Origin: Ruegeria_C sp041537925
GTDB lineage: Bacteria > Pseudomonadota > Alphaproteobacteria > Rhodobacterales > Rhodobacteraceae
Assembly (NCBI RefSeq): GCF_041537925.1
Contig: NZ_JBGOSH010000001.1
Coordinates: 558,001 to 622,000 of the forward strand
Direction: 5' to 3'
DNA: 64,000 nucleotides
A model generated the notes under the pieces. The model was not told where the DNA came from, did not search any database, and was given only the letters and a program-made list of their open reading frames with translations. Position 1 is the stretch's first letter. Each line of letters starts with the position of its first letter. The translations under genes and the position numbers were made by a program. This document shows positions 44,752 through 52,416 of this stretch, one piece after another.

Positions 44752-45729
44752 ATGAGCCCCGCCAAATATGATTTCAATGACCGGATGCTGTCGCTCGGGC
44801 TTGCCCGCGTGGCCGAACAGGCGGCGCTGGCCTCGGCCTCGCTTGTGGGACGAGGCGACGAAAAAGCCGCCGATCAGGCGGCGGTGAACGCCATGCGCGA
44901 ACAGCTGAATCTGCTGGATATCGCCGGTGTTGTGGTGATTGGCGAAGGCGAGCGCGACGAGGCGCCGATGCTCTATATCGGCGAAGAAGTCGGCTCGGGC
45001 GACGGCCCCGGCGTCGACATCGCGCTGGACCCGCTGGAAGGCACCACGCTGACCGCCAAGGACATGCCCAACGCGTTGACCGTGATTGCCATGGGTCCGC
45101 GCGGTTCGATGTTGCATGCGCCAGACGTCTATATGGACAAGCTTGCCGTTGGTCCGGGGTTCCCCGAGGGCGTCGTCTCGCTCGACATGAGCCCGGTAGA
45201 ACGGGTCGAGGCGCTGGCCAAGGCCAAGAACTGCACCGCCGCTGATATCACCGTCTGCATTCTGGAACGTCCGCGCCACGAGCAGATGATCGCAGAAGTG
45301 CGCGACACCGGCGCGTCGATCCGGCTGATCACCGATGGCGATGTGGCCGGTGTGATGCATTGCGCCGAAAGCGAAATCACCGGCATCGACATGTACATGG
45401 GCCAGGGTGGCGCGCCCGAGGGTGTGCTGGCCGCTGCTGCGCTGAAATGCATGGGCGGGCAGATCTTTGGCCGGCTCGTCTTCCGCAACGATGACGAGAA
45501 GGGCCGCGCCGCCAAGGCCGGGATCACCGATCTGGACCGTATCTATGCCCGGGACGAGATGGTGACGGCGGATGTGATCTTTGCCGCAACCGGCGTCACC
45601 GGCGGCTCGCTGCTGCCGCGCATCAAGCGCGAGCCGGGCTGGGTCGAGACCACCACGCTGCTGATGCGCTCCAAGACCGGCTCGGTGCGCCGGATGTCCT
45701 ACCGGACCCCGCTGGATTCGCATCAGTAA
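44752..45729 (+). CDS. glpX: Fructose-1,6-bisphosphatase class II
   Basis: This 325-residue gluconeogenic phosphatase has IGEGERDEAPMLYIGEEVG and DIALDPLEGTTLTAKDM, the metal and phosphate site of the GlpX class, and MHAPDVYMDKLAVGP plus GGSLLPRIKREPGWVETTT. Length is normal. It follows hom by 103 bases with its own AAGGA ribosome site. Confidence 0.96.
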   Translation: MSPAKYDFNDRMLSLGLARVAEQAALASASLVGRGDEKAADQAAVNAMREQLNLLDIAGVVVIGEGERDEAPMLYIGEEVGSGDGPGVDIALDPLEGTTLTAKDMPNALTVIAMGPRGSMLHAPDVYMDKLAVGPGFPEGVVSLDMSPVERVEALAKAKNCTAADITVCILERPRHEQMIAEVRDTGASIRLITDGDVAGVMHCAESEITGIDMYMGQGGAPEGVLAAAALKCMGGQIFGRLVFRNDDEKGRAAKAGITDLDRIYARDEMVTADVIFAATGVTGGSLLPRIKREPGWVETTTLLMRSKTGSVRRMSYRTPLDSHQ

Positions 45730-45762
45730 CCGCGCGCTCAGCGCCGCGTTGGTCAAAAACAC

Positions 45763-45788
45763 AGGCCGGGCCCGACGAGGTCCGGCCT
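45763..45788 (+). terminator. Possible terminator between glpX and recJ
   Basis: AGGCCGG (45763-45769) pairs with CCGGCCT (45782-45788) around a 12-base loop, followed by TTGT. The T-run is weak, so partial read-through to recJ is likely. Confidence 0.45.
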
Positions 45789-45822
45789 TGTCATGTCCGG
45801 GCAAGAGTGAGAACACGGGGTC

Positions 45823-47574
45823 ATGAGCTTTCTTGGGGTTGAGACATCGCTGACCGGTCGCCGTTGGGTGGGACCGTCAGCAGACACGGACCGGGCCGCC
45901 AACATGATCCGGCAACAGGCGGACCTGCCCGATGCGGTCTGCAAGGTACTGGCCCGGCGCGGCGTCCCCGCGATCGAGGCCAAGGGGTTCCTGCAACCAA
46001 CCCTGAAAGACCTGCTGCCCGACCCGCGCGGCTTGAAGGACATGGAAGCCGCCGCCGCCCGGTTCCTTTATGCCGTCTCCAAACGGCAAAGGATCGCGGT
46101 CTTTGCCGATTACGATGTGGATGGCGGCAGTTCAGCGGCCCTGTTGCTGGTTTGGCTGCAGCAGATGGGCCTGAAGGCGACGCTGTACGTGCCCGACCGC
46201 ATCGACGAAGGCTATGGCCCCAACGCCCCCGCCATGGCGGACCTGGCCGGGTCCCATGACCTAATCATCTGCGTCGATTGCGGCACGCTCAGCCATGAAC
46301 CGATTGCGGCGGCCAAGGGGGCGGATGTGATCGTACTGGACCACCATCTGGGTGCCGAAACCCTGCCCGACTGCATGGCGGTGGTGAACCCCAACCGGCA
46401 GGACGAAAGCGGCGATCTGAGTTACCTCTGCGCCGCCGCCGTGGTGTTCTTGATGCTGGTAGAGGCGCGGCGGCAATTGCGTGATGCAGGCCAGCCGACC
46501 GGCCCCGATCTGTTGGCGATGCTGGATCTGGTTGCGCTTGCCACGGTGGCCGATGTCGCCCCGCTGGTGGGCGCAAACCGCGCGCTGGTACGGCAGGGGC
46601 TCAAGGTCATGGCGGCACGCCAGCGCCCCGGTCTCGTTGCCCTGTCCGACATCGCGCGGATGGAGACAGCGCCGAACTCCTACCATCTGGGCTTTCTGCT
46701 GGGCCCGCGCGTCAATGCGGGCGGGCGGATCGGCAAGGCCGATCTGGGCGCGCGGCTACTGGCCACCAACTCGATGGTCGAAGCGGAAGTGCTGGCGCAG
46801 CAGTTGGACCAGTTGAACACCGAACGGCGCGAGATCGAGAATGCCGTTCGCGCCGCAGCGCTGGCACAGGCCGAAGAACGCGGGCTGGACGCTCCGCTGG
46901 TCTGGGCCGCTGGAGAGGGCTGGCACCCCGGCGTGGTCGGCATCGTCGCCTCACGTCTGAAGGAAACCGCCAACCGCCCCGCGATCGTGATCGGTTTTGA
47001 CGGGGATGAGGGCAAGGGCTCGGGCCGCTCGGTGCCCGGCGTCGATCTGGGCGCTTCAATCCAACGGCTGGCCGCCGAAGGGCTGCTGGTCAAGGGTGGC
47101 GGCCACAAGATGGCCGCTGGTCTGACGGTGATGCGCAACAAGCTGGAACCGGCGATGGAACGGTTGTCGGAACTGCTGGCCAAACAGGGCGCTGGCCAGG
47201 GCGGCCCCCGCGACCTGCGGCTGGACGGCACGCTGATGCCGGGGGCCGCCACCGTAGAGTTGATCGAGAGGCTGGAACAGGCCGGCCCCTTCGGCGCCAG
47301 CGCCTCAGCCCCGCGTTTCGCCTTGCCCGACCTTGCGGTGCGCTTCGCCAAAAGGGTGGGAGAGTCGCACCTGAAACTGTCGCTGACCGATGGAATGTCG
47401 GGCGGCATCGATGCTATCGCCTTTGGTGCTTTCGACAGCGATCTGGGTCCCCGGCTCAGCAACCATGGCGGCGCGCGTTTTCACGTCGCGGGCCGGCTGG
47501 AGATCAACAGCTGGGGCGGCCGCCAGAGCGTCCAGCTACGTCTGGACGATGCGGCAGAGACCGTAAGCAACTGA
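45823..47574 (+). CDS. recJ: Single-stranded-DNA-specific exonuclease RecJ
   Basis: This 583-residue 5'-3' exonuclease for recombination and mismatch repair has the DHH phosphoesterase motifs VFADYDVDGGSSAALLL, LIICVDCGTLSHEPIAA, VIVLDHHLGAETLP and LGPRVNAGGRIGKADLGA, then the DHHA1 motif VKGGGHKMAAGLTV and a C-terminal OB-like part (HVAGRLEINSWGGRQSVQLR). It ends 105 bases before tRNA-Glu, the last core gene before the accessory region. Confidence 0.97.
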   Translation: MSFLGVETSLTGRRWVGPSADTDRAANMIRQQADLPDAVCKVLARRGVPAIEAKGFLQPTLKDLLPDPRGLKDMEAAAARFLYAVSKRQRIAVFADYDVDGGSSAALLLVWLQQMGLKATLYVPDRIDEGYGPNAPAMADLAGSHDLIICVDCGTLSHEPIAAAKGADVIVLDHHLGAETLPDCMAVVNPNRQDESGDLSYLCAAAVVFLMLVEARRQLRDAGQPTGPDLLAMLDLVALATVADVAPLVGANRALVRQGLKVMAARQRPGLVALSDIARMETAPNSYHLGFLLGPRVNAGGRIGKADLGARLLATNSMVEAEVLAQQLDQLNTERREIENAVRAAALAQAEERGLDAPLVWAAGEGWHPGVVGIVASRLKETANRPAIVIGFDGDEGKGSGRSVPGVDLGASIQRLAAEGLLVKGGGHKMAAGLTVMRNKLEPAMERLSELLAKQGAGQGGPRDLRLDGTLMPGAATVELIERLEQAGPFGASASAPRFALPDLAVRFAKRVGESHLKLSLTDGMSGGIDAIAFGAFDSDLGPRLSNHGGARFHVAGRLEINSWGGRQSVQLRLDDAAETVSN

Positions 47575-47630
47575 AACAAAATCTAAAAATTGCGATGGCA
47601 AAAAAATCCCCAAAAAGCTCGTTTTTCCGC

Positions 47631-47659
47631 TTGCAGGGTTACCCGCTAGACCGTAAAAG
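47631..47659 (+). promoter_or_regulatory. Sigma-70-type promoter of tRNA-Glu
   Basis: TTGCAG (47631-47636) and TAAAAG (47654-47659) are separated by 17 bases, with the -10 element 19 bases before the mature 5' end of the tRNA. Confidence 0.55.
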
Positions 47660-47678
47660 CCCCTCCACAAGCTAGAGT

Positions 47679-47753
47679 GGCCCGTTCGTCTATCGGTTAG
47701 GACGCCAGGTTTTCAACCTGGAAAGAGGGGTTCGATTCCCCTACGGGCTACCA
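47679..47753 (+). tRNA. tRNA-Glu (anticodon TTC)
   Basis: The cloverleaf is complete: acceptor GGCCCGT with ACGGGCT (first pair G-U), D arm GTC...GAC, anticodon stem CCAGG/CCTGG around loop TTTTCAA (anticodon TTC), and T arm GGGG-TTCGATT-CCCC. CCA is encoded. It follows recJ and marks the left border of the accessory region, making it a candidate integration site. Confidence 0.97.
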
Positions 47754-48143
47754 AAAGCTTTCCCCAACACGCTGAAAAACAATAGCTTTCCAATGGGCTT
47801 CTCAGCGATACCCAACATTTCACCCAACAACTCAAAATCGATGCTCTCGCCAAACTGGTCCATGGCACATATCCGCACCTTGGAGCCAGGACAGGTGCAT
47901 TAGGGTAATCTTAGGGTGTGACACCGACCACCAACTAAGAGAAGTCGGGACGTTGCACCAAGGTCGGCAGCCCGGCGTGGCTTCAACGGATCGGCGCAAC
48001 ACTTTGGTCTTTTCTGAGAGATGAAGTGTTGAGCATGAAATACCTTCAGCGAGCAGCCCTTCCCGCTCGTGGGAGGAATAAAGTTGACGCTACGCAATCG
48101 GGCCTGACACTGTTGTCATATCCATATTCCAGGGAGGGTTATT
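47754..48143. other. 390-base non-coding stretch at the left border of the accessory region
   Basis: Just after the tRNA there is no supported gene. A short frame on the minus strand (about 38 codons from an ATG at 47864, running back to a stop in the tRNA 3' end) is open but has no family match. The right part (48040-48143) leads into the beta-propeller gene with GGGAGGG before its ATG. I saw no second copy of the tRNA 3' end here. Confidence 0.4.
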
Positions 48144-49010
48144 ATGCGCTTTATTTCAGCATTCGCAGTCGTTTTTGCAGGAAATCTGGTTGGTTTGTCA
48201 GCGTCAGCACAGGAGGTCGTCTGGACGCTGGAAGGACTAGAGACTCCTGAGAGTGTCTTCTTTGATGAGGCACGCGACATTCTCTACGTTTCCAACATCA
48301 ACGGCGAACCAACGGCCAAGGACGGCAACGGATATATTTCGCGCGTCAGTCGCGACGGACAGATGCAGGAGGCAAAATGGGTCACCGGGATGGATGCGCC
48401 CAAGGGCTTGGTGAGCGACGGCGACACTCTTTACGTAAGCGATATTGACCGGCTGGTTGCAATCGACATCGAGTCGGGTGAAATTTCCGGGTCGTGGGAT
48501 GCCGAAGGCGCAATCTTCCTCAACGACACTGCGCTCGACGGGTCGGGAAGAGTCTATGTTTCAGATATGATAGCGGACAAGATCCATGTTCTGGCTGATG
48601 GCGAGCTCTCTGTCCTTGCAGAAGGCGAGGCGCTACAGCACCCCAACGGCCTCAACATGCGCGAAGGCAATCTGCTCGTCGCGCCGTGGGGTCTCGACCT
48701 GCAGAAGGATTTCACTACCAAGACTGGTGGCCACCTGATTACTGTTGATGTCGAAACCGGCAGCGTGTCACCCTTGGGTTCCGGCGATCCTGTAGGCAAT
48801 CTCGATGGGCTGGAACCCGACGGCAAGGGCAACTGGATTGTTTCAGACTGGATCGCTGGGGCTGTTTATCGTATCGCTGAAGACGGGAGCAAAGAGATGC
48901 TACTTGACCTTGATATGGGTAGCGCTGACCTCGAGTACATTCCCGACCAATCCCTGCTAATAGTGCCGATGATGCGCAACAACACGGTTGTCGCCTACCG
49001 GATTGAGTAG
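48144..49010 (+). CDS. Secreted SMP-30/NHL-type beta-propeller protein
   Basis: This 288-residue protein has a signal peptide (ISAFAVVFAGNLVGLSASAQ) and repeated blades with DILYVSNINGEP, TLYVSDIDRLVAIDIESG, RVYVSDMIADKIHVLADG and NWIVSDWIAGAVYRIAEDG. The YVSD repeats are typical of SMP-30/gluconolactonase and NHL propellers. The metal ligands of true lactonases cannot be confirmed. A strong GGGAGGG site precedes the ATG. Its neighbours are non-coding DNA and a gene relic, so it appears to be a single-gene unit. Confidence 0.8.
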   Translation: MRFISAFAVVFAGNLVGLSASAQEVVWTLEGLETPESVFFDEARDILYVSNINGEPTAKDGNGYISRVSRDGQMQEAKWVTGMDAPKGLVSDGDTLYVSDIDRLVAIDIESGEISGSWDAEGAIFLNDTALDGSGRVYVSDMIADKIHVLADGELSVLAEGEALQHPNGLNMREGNLLVAPWGLDLQKDFTTKTGGHLITVDVETGSVSPLGSGDPVGNLDGLEPDGKGNWIVSDWIAGAVYRIAEDGSKEMLLDLDMGSADLEYIPDQSLLIVPMMRNNTVVAYRIE

Positions 49011-49029
49011 AGGCTGCGCCCTCTGAATC

Positions 49030-49091
49030 TCTCGGGTCAGGTTGTCCACGATATCGACCACATGTCCGGACAGGGTAGCAATGGCATTGCT
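49030..49091 (-). pseudogene. Relic of a second copy of the 49855-50118 gene
   Basis: Read leftward this encodes ATLSGHVVDIVDNLTRE, matching ALSGHVVEIADSLTDN of the intact 87-residue gene at 49855-50118. The similarity covers about 55-60 bases and stops on both sides, with no start codon. It is a fragment left by duplication or recombination of the phage-like operon. Confidence 0.6.
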
Positions 49092-49306
49092 ATCTGGACT
49101 TCAGATTGGTCTTTGCCCAAGTGCTCGTCTTCAGCAACCTCAGCCAAAGAAGAACGGGCACGCCCTGATGCGTGCCCGTATCCTTTGGGGAAACAATTGA
49201 ACTGACGTCTCACAGACGTAACCACTTAACAATTCCAGTATGACTTAAGACCCTGCTGGCCTTCAGTGAAGTAGGTCACGGTTGAGGAAGAAAGTTTGGC
49301 TGGGTC

Positions 49307-49798
49307 TTAAGAGCTCGCCACCACCAACGGCGGATTATCTGGGAACGACCGGATATCAAACCACTTGAAGCACGTCCCGTCCGGGTTTCGCTTGTCGCCC
49401 ATCCGAATAGACGTGCCATTGATGCCGTGGCGGATCAATGAAGCCCTGAAGGCACGTAGGTCTATCAGCCACCAGTTTTGCAGAGTTCGACCATCGGTGC
49501 CTGCATGGCCGTAGAACATCCAATCCCCGTAGCCGTTCACTATCTTAGATAGCTCGGTCTGTGCGCCTGACGGAACCTGTGCGCGGATGGTGAACTGGTT
49601 GGGGTAGAGCATCGAGTATCCGGGACGTCTGACGCGGGCGGCGATGCGCATGTCCTTTGCGTCCAGCATGACCAGATCCGTAGCCTGAAAGTGGTCGAGG
49701 GGATCAGGCGCGGCCTTGAGCAAGTGGCCCCCGACAATGCGCCTAATCTCCGGCAGGAACTGATCCGACCAGCTCCGGTTCACTTGGTAAAAACTCAT
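49307..49798 (-). CDS. Conserved mobile-element protein of unknown function
   Basis: This 163-residue protein begins MSFYQVNRSWSDQFLPEIRR and contains DLVMLDAKDMRIAARVRR, FTIRAQVPSGAQTELSKIV and GYGDWMFYGHAGTDG, then an aromatic C-terminal part. I recall similar proteins in alphaproteobacterial islands and prophages. The D...RIAARVRR...FTIR spacing might fit a restriction-like nuclease fold, but this is weak. A start 12 codons further up (49834, GTG) is possible. It is the last gene of a four-gene minus-strand run from 50824. Confidence 0.6.
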   Translation of the reverse strand: MSFYQVNRSWSDQFLPEIRRIVGGHLLKAAPDPLDHFQATDLVMLDAKDMRIAARVRRPGYSMLYPNQFTIRAQVPSGAQTELSKIVNGYGDWMFYGHAGTDGRTLQNWWLIDLRAFRASLIRHGINGTSIRMGDKRNPDGTCFKWFDIRSFPDNPPLVVASS

Positions 49799-49854
49799 GA
49801 AAACACTCGTTACAAAAAGGGACGCAAAGAACACTGCGCCCCGGTTAATCTCAA

Positions 49855-50118
49855 CTAAGCCGCTTTGGCGCTCTCCCTTGTCAGTTTGCGTTCCAAATCC
49901 TGTGCCAACTGCACATTGTCGGTCAGGCTGTCCGCGATTTCGACCACGTGACCAGACAGCGCGGCCAAGGCGTTCCTTGCGCGCATCTCCGGTTCATCAC
50001 GGCCCAACACCTCATCAACCAGGATTTCAAGCCCTTGCAGAAGGCCGTGCAGCAGCACCGCGCCTTCATCAGCTTTCGACAATTTGGCATCCAATGTTCT
50101 TGCCATGAGGTCAGTCAT
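49855..50118 (-). CDS. Small helical protein of a phage-like operon
   Basis: This 87-residue, all-helical protein (LLHGLLQGLEILVDEVLGRD; ALAALSGHVVEIADSLTDNV) has no recognised family. It overlaps the upstream gene by 4 bases (ATGA). A decayed second copy of its middle lies at 49030-49091. Confidence 0.6.
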   Translation of the reverse strand: MTDLMARTLDAKLSKADEGAVLLHGLLQGLEILVDEVLGRDEPEMRARNALAALSGHVVEIADSLTDNVQLAQDLERKLTRESAKAA

Positions 50119-50540
50119 GCTGCTGTCTCCCTTATTTCTGCCAAGGCCGCCTTTGACGCTTCGATGGTCTGTTCAAGCGGGGCGAGGCCAGCGATGTAAG
50201 CCTTGATGGACACCGTGAAGACGCGCATCTGCTCGGGGTCCAGTTCCTTCAAGTTCTCCTTAACCGGCCTGAATTCTTCGCATGCCTTACGATATGTTCT
50301 GACCATTCCCTTCGGATCACCGCAAACAATCCAGTCGATGCTTGCGCCCTGTTCCCGGCACCAACCCACAATGTTGTCGGTCAGAAGCAGGGAGCCGTCA
50401 TCGTCAAAACTCAGGTCAGGTGGCTCGCAGTCGTTCCAATCGCAGAAAGCGTCAATACGATGCTCGATGGTCAGAAGATCCTCGACGCCGTAGAGCCTGT
50501 TGTTCGTCAGTTCTCTTGCGCAAATGGTTTCATCGTTCAT
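50115..50540 (-). CDS. Phage-like protein of unknown function
   Basis: This 141-residue acidic protein has LTIEHRIDAFCDWNDCEPPD, DGSLLLTDNIVGWCREQGAS and SIDWIVCGDPKGMVRTYR, and a helical C-terminus. The GASIDWIVCGDPK segment resembles the helix that closes some phage-repressor-type HTH domains, but no full HTH is visible. It is coupled to the 87-residue gene downstream. Confidence 0.6.
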   Translation of the reverse strand: MNDETICARELTNNRLYGVEDLLTIEHRIDAFCDWNDCEPPDLSFDDDGSLLLTDNIVGWCREQGASIDWIVCGDPKGMVRTYRKACEEFRPVKENLKELDPEQMRVFTVSIKAYIAGLAPLEQTIEASKAALAEIRETAA

Positions 50541-50554
50541 TGTGCTTTCCTCCT

Positions 50555-50824
50555 TCAGATGTCCAGTTGTTCAATGCGTTCCATCAACGCCTCAGAACGC
50601 GTGTTGATGGTGCGAATAAGTGCGCTGACGGCCTCGGGGTTCTCCATGCCGTTGTCATCCCATGTCAGTGCATCAAGGGCTTTGGTGAGACCGCTCAAGG
50701 TCATCGCGTCCACCTCGATTTTCAGCTTCTCGTCTTTGATTGCCTGGGTCTTATCGGACGGGCTCGTGCCTTTCTGGCTGTCGAGCATGACGGTATTGGT
50801 CGCGCTGGCGCGTTGTTCTGCCAT
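50555..50824 (-). CDS. Small protein, first gene of the phage-like operon
   Basis: This 89-residue helical protein has DEKLKIEVDAMTLSGLTKAL and NPEAVSALIRTINTRSEAL. It is divergent from the Xre gene, 56 bases between the starts, and the shared region holds repressor-type inverted repeats. No family recognised. Confidence 0.6.
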   Translation of the reverse strand: MAEQRASATNTVMLDSQKGTSPSDKTQAIKDEKLKIEVDAMTLSGLTKALDALTWDDNGMENPEAVSALIRTINTRSEALMERIEQLDI

Positions 50825-50847
50825 TGTGTTGGCCTCCGATTGTGGTA

Positions 50848-50899
50848 ATGATAGAAATCATATCATATCGAGCAGCGCAAATGTCAATAGAAATTCTAT
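50848..50899. promoter_or_regulatory. Two operator-like inverted repeats between divergent xre and the phage-like operon
   Basis: ATAGAAATTCTAT (50887-50899) is a perfect 6-1-6 palindrome over the first xre codons. A related sequence, ATAGAAATCATAT (50851-50863, also ATGAT-AGAA-ATCAT at 50848-50861), lies 36 bases upstream. Both share ATAGAAAT. They are the likely binding sites of the Xre protein for control of both directions. Confidence 0.5.
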
Positions 50900-51147
50900 C
50901 AATTAGGCAAATCAAAGCCGCAAGAGCATTGCTGGATTGGTCCCAAATGGATCTGGCGGAACAATCTGGCGTTTCCTATCCAACCATAGCCAGACTAGAG
51001 ACAGGAGACGGTCCAGTCGGGGGCCGCAAGGATACGGCAAGCAAGATTCGATCAGCACTCGAAACCCAAGGCATTCAGTTCCTTGACAGTGGCGAAGTTG
51101 CTGCCGGCCCGGGGGTGGCGCTTGCTCAAAGCTCCAGTAACGATTGA
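50881..51147 (+). CDS. Xre-family HTH repressor
   Basis: This 88-residue protein has IRQIKAARALLDWSQMDLAE and QSGVSYPTIARLETGDGP, a Cro/CI-type HTH, followed by TASKIRSALETQGIQFLDSG, a common C-terminal pattern of short Xre regulators. ATG at 50881 is preferred to an upstream start at 50824, which would overlap the opposite gene. It is divergent from a four-gene phage-like operon. Confidence 0.85.
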   Translation: MSIEILSIRQIKAARALLDWSQMDLAEQSGVSYPTIARLETGDGPVGGRKDTASKIRSALETQGIQFLDSGEVAAGPGVALAQSSSND

Positions 51148-51150
51148 TCT

Positions 51151-51546
51151 TCAGTTTGATGAAGTTAGTTCAGCCTTCAGCAAACGGATGCTCCTTAGCT
51201 CGTCAATCAATGCGTCGCGCTCGGGCTCGGTCAACTCGCCCTCGCGACGAACGAATTCCAGACGCAGGTTCTGAAAGCGCGTCTTGGCATCGCGATACCC
51301 AGCCGCGTTTTTTCCGAACGAAAATGTCTTCTCGAACGTTCCCGCGATTGTCGTCAAAAAAGCTAGGCCAGCGGTGATGTACTGTGAATCCAGCTTGGTT
51401 GCAGCGAAATAGGTCGTTAGACCTCCAGAGATTATGACTACAGCGATAGAGATAATATGTAGAAGATTGTTCCACTCGTGCTGTCGCTTTGCACTATTGA
51501 TCTCATCATCAACAATGGCCCGTAGGTCAGTCAGGTTGTCACCCAT
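51151..51546 (-). CDS. SLATT/DUF4231-like small membrane protein
   Basis: This 131-residue protein has two central transmembrane helices (LLHIISIAVVIISGGLTTYF; YITAGLAFLTTIAGTFEKTF) and a soluble C-terminal helix (YRDAKTRFQNLRLEFVRREG). This 2TM-plus-helix layout is that of SLATT domains, which are proposed pore-forming effectors of antiphage systems, often with a nucleotide-cyclase or other sensor. No such partner gene is adjacent. The assignment is from pattern only. Confidence 0.55.
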   Translation of the reverse strand: MGDNLTDLRAIVDDEINSAKRQHEWNNLLHIISIAVVIISGGLTTYFAATKLDSQYITAGLAFLTTIAGTFEKTFSFGKNAAGYRDAKTRFQNLRLEFVRREGELTEPERDALIDELRSIRLLKAELTSSN

Positions 51547-51762
51547 GCCCACACCTCTTTGAAATTGTGGTTAATGCTCAGGCTAAGCACTGTGCTCCCG
51601 AAAGAAAACCACCTCAAAAACCTCAAAAGCAGACCAGGCAAGCTGCTGCGCTTCGCCTACCTTCTGGCACACACAATTCCGGCGGATTGCCCCTGCTGCA
51701 TCTGCTACATAGGTACCTCATCAGCGCGTCAAAACTGATTAAGATGCAAAAGCCGGAGGCCC

Positions 51763-51800
51763 AAAAAAGCGAAACCACCGGCAGAGGAATAAATGCCGGT
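51763..51800 (-). terminator. Rho-independent terminator
   Basis: ACCGGCA (51777-51783) pairs with TGCCGGT (51794-51800); on the minus strand it is followed by GGTTTCGCTTTTTT. It resembles the one at 51979-52021 in both stem end and tail (CGGTGG(C/T)TTCGCTTTT). Confidence 0.6.
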
Positions 51801-51978
51801 AGCCTCAATATCGTCACCGTTACAGGGCTGGCAACGACACTTGCTATAGGTGTGGCGGGTGAGTGTGGCTCGCGTAAGGCAGGTTTGTGGTGGTGGGGTG
51901 ATCGAGGGCAAGGGGCTGCGGTTTCGCTCTTTTCTAAGCTATTCCCGCTAATCTTGCTAAACGAGTGTTTCGATGCCT

Positions 51979-52021
51979 GAAAAGCGAAGCCACCGACGAT
52001 TGGGGGCCTGTCGGTGGCTTC
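51979..52021 (-). terminator. Rho-independent terminator
   Basis: A perfect 12-bp stem GAAGCCACCGAC/GTCGGTGGCTTC (51986-51997, 52010-52021) with a 12-base loop is followed on the minus strand by GCTTTTC. Confidence 0.6.
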
Positions 52022-52416
52022 ATAACTCGTCACTCTCCTGGAAGAGCAACGTCACTACCCAGAATTGTATCTATACAGGGTGAGTCGCGCAATCCTTGGC
52101 TTGGAATTCCGCCGCACACGCTGGAAGTAAACCCCAACTCGGCGCTTACCCAAAAAACAGTATCGGCCCCCGCCCCTGCTACATCTGCGACTTCTGCTAC
52201 ACGGGTCACCGAAACAACACCCGATTTGCGGATCGCTCGAACATGTGCTGGGACACCAGTTTCGACCTAACCAGATCCTTGCCAATACTCGCGGTGAGTT
52301 AGTTTCAGCGGCAACGAGTTGGGTGCTTGCCAAAAGTCCGCACGTCGGTCGTGCGAAACTGCCCGGAATCATTCTATTGTGTTGTGAGTGAGTAGCTGAC
52401 CAGGGAGGAAACGGTT

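Larger units (their letters stand above)
51553..52416. other. 864-base region without a supported gene
   Basis: Several frames are open here but none has a ribosome site, family motif or protein-like composition. It holds two minus-strand terminators (51763-51800 and 51979-52021). The stretch between them could give a minus-strand small RNA. The last 30 bases hold the GGGAGGAAAC site of the following gene. Confidence 0.4.

Noticed and set aside
47754..47890. Minus-strand short frame running into the tRNA-Glu 3' end
   Set aside because: It is about 38-50 codons long with no ribosome site or family match; it may be chance, though its amino-acid composition is not unnatural.
49037..49225. 62-codon minus-strand frame
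   Set aside because: It is in a different frame from the gene relic it overlaps and has no protein-like pattern.
51623..52033. 136-codon minus-strand frame across two terminators
   Set aside because: It spans both hairpins, and its Ser/Pro/Arg-rich product has no motif.
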